Positions 6,591 through 6,657 of a DNA stretch of 6,657 nt are shown here, one piece after another. Position 1 is the stretch's first letter; each line of letters begins with the position of its first letter. The notes under the pieces were generated by a model that worked only from the letters and a program-made list of their open reading frames with translations, was not told where the DNA came from and made no database searches. Where the stretch lies: assembly GCA_019347795.1 (NCBI GenBank), contig JAHWKS010000324.1, forward strand, positions 1 through 6,657. Reading direction: 5' to 3'. The DNA comes from Planctomycetota bacterium (lineage in GTDB: Bacteria; Planctomycetota; Planctomycetia; Pirellulales; Pirellulaceae). The position numbers and the translations under genes are program-made.

Positions 6591-6620
6591 ACGACACGGG
6601 GAGCGGGGTGCACGACACGG
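6591..6620. repeat. 9-bp direct repeat ACGACACGG spaced two helical turns
   Basis: ACGACACGG occurs at 6591-6599 and again at 6612-6620, with starts exactly 21 bp apart. A partial copy (ACGACA) begins at 6576. The pair lies 50-80 bp upstream of the M28 peptidase start. The same-face spacing would suit a regulator binding site, but the repeat may also simply be part of a gene running off the window. No function can be assigned. Confidence 0.4.
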
Positions 6621-6657
6621 TTCGCTATCTTGTGGTGCGTGATTTGCGGCGGCCGGG

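Larger units (their letters stand above)
6542..6657. other. Right flank, no gene assigned; possible truncated reading frames
   Basis: Two codon-aligned frames are open to the edge. On plus, a GTG at 6608 with GGAG 4 nt upstream would begin V-H-D-T-V-R-Y-L-V-V-R-D-L and run out of the window. On minus, a frame enters from the edge and stops at TGA 6568-6566, 24 nt before the peptidase start. In the plus frame G/C content over about 29 codons falls in the order third, first, second position, as expected for coding in GC-rich genomes. In the minus frame the first position exceeds the third. This slightly favours a divergent plus-strand gene, but the stretch is too short to decide and I recognise neither product. 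Confidence 0.2.

Overview
The window is GC-rich bacterial DNA, densely coded and with very short gaps. It looks like a chromosomal piece of a Planctomycetota bacterium (Pirellulales-like). The reasons are a kinase-derived C-lobe of the style common in planctomycete Hanks-type kinases, a secreted PDZ-tailed M28 peptidase, and strong G/C preference at third codon positions. The taxon is inferred from protein style only; no rRNA or marker gene is present. I see no tRNA, rRNA, CRISPR array, insertion sequence or phage gene.

Layout: positions 1-239 hold no convincing gene but contain a candidate promoter (TTGACA, 17 bp, GAAAAT). Positions 240-2941 are a tightly packed plus-strand run of four genes: a tail-anchored degenerate kinase C-lobe (240-965), a small glutaredoxin-like CXXC protein (967-1191), a TIGR04282/DUF2064 glycosyltransferase-fold protein (1188-1850), and the FAD-dependent glycine oxidase ThiO (1835-2941). 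The junctions are a 1-nt gap, a 4-nt overlap and a 16-nt overlap, so the genes are probably co-transcribed and translationally coupled.

After a 67-nt gap with a candidate promoter overlapping the thiO stop comes a full-length SBP56-family protein, a probable copper-dependent methanethiol oxidase (3009-4439). It carries a twin-arginine signal peptide. It converges, with only 14 nt between stop codons, on a minus-strand gene for a secreted M28 zinc peptidase with a PA-like domain, a charged helical insert and a C-terminal PDZ domain (6541-4454). The last 116 nt contain a 9-bp direct repeat and open frames running off the window, not assignable to a gene.

How the genes may work together: ThiO makes the imine for the thiazole of thiamine, releasing H2O2, and the glutaredoxin-like protein is a thiol redox protein. 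Both it and the sulfur-oxidising SBP56 enzyme touch sulfur/redox chemistry, but no shared pathway can be shown from this sequence. The least explained item is the pseudokinase at the head of the operon. It has lost the N-lobe, the HRD and DFG signatures and almost the whole activation segment, but keeps an intact frame and a C-terminal membrane anchor.
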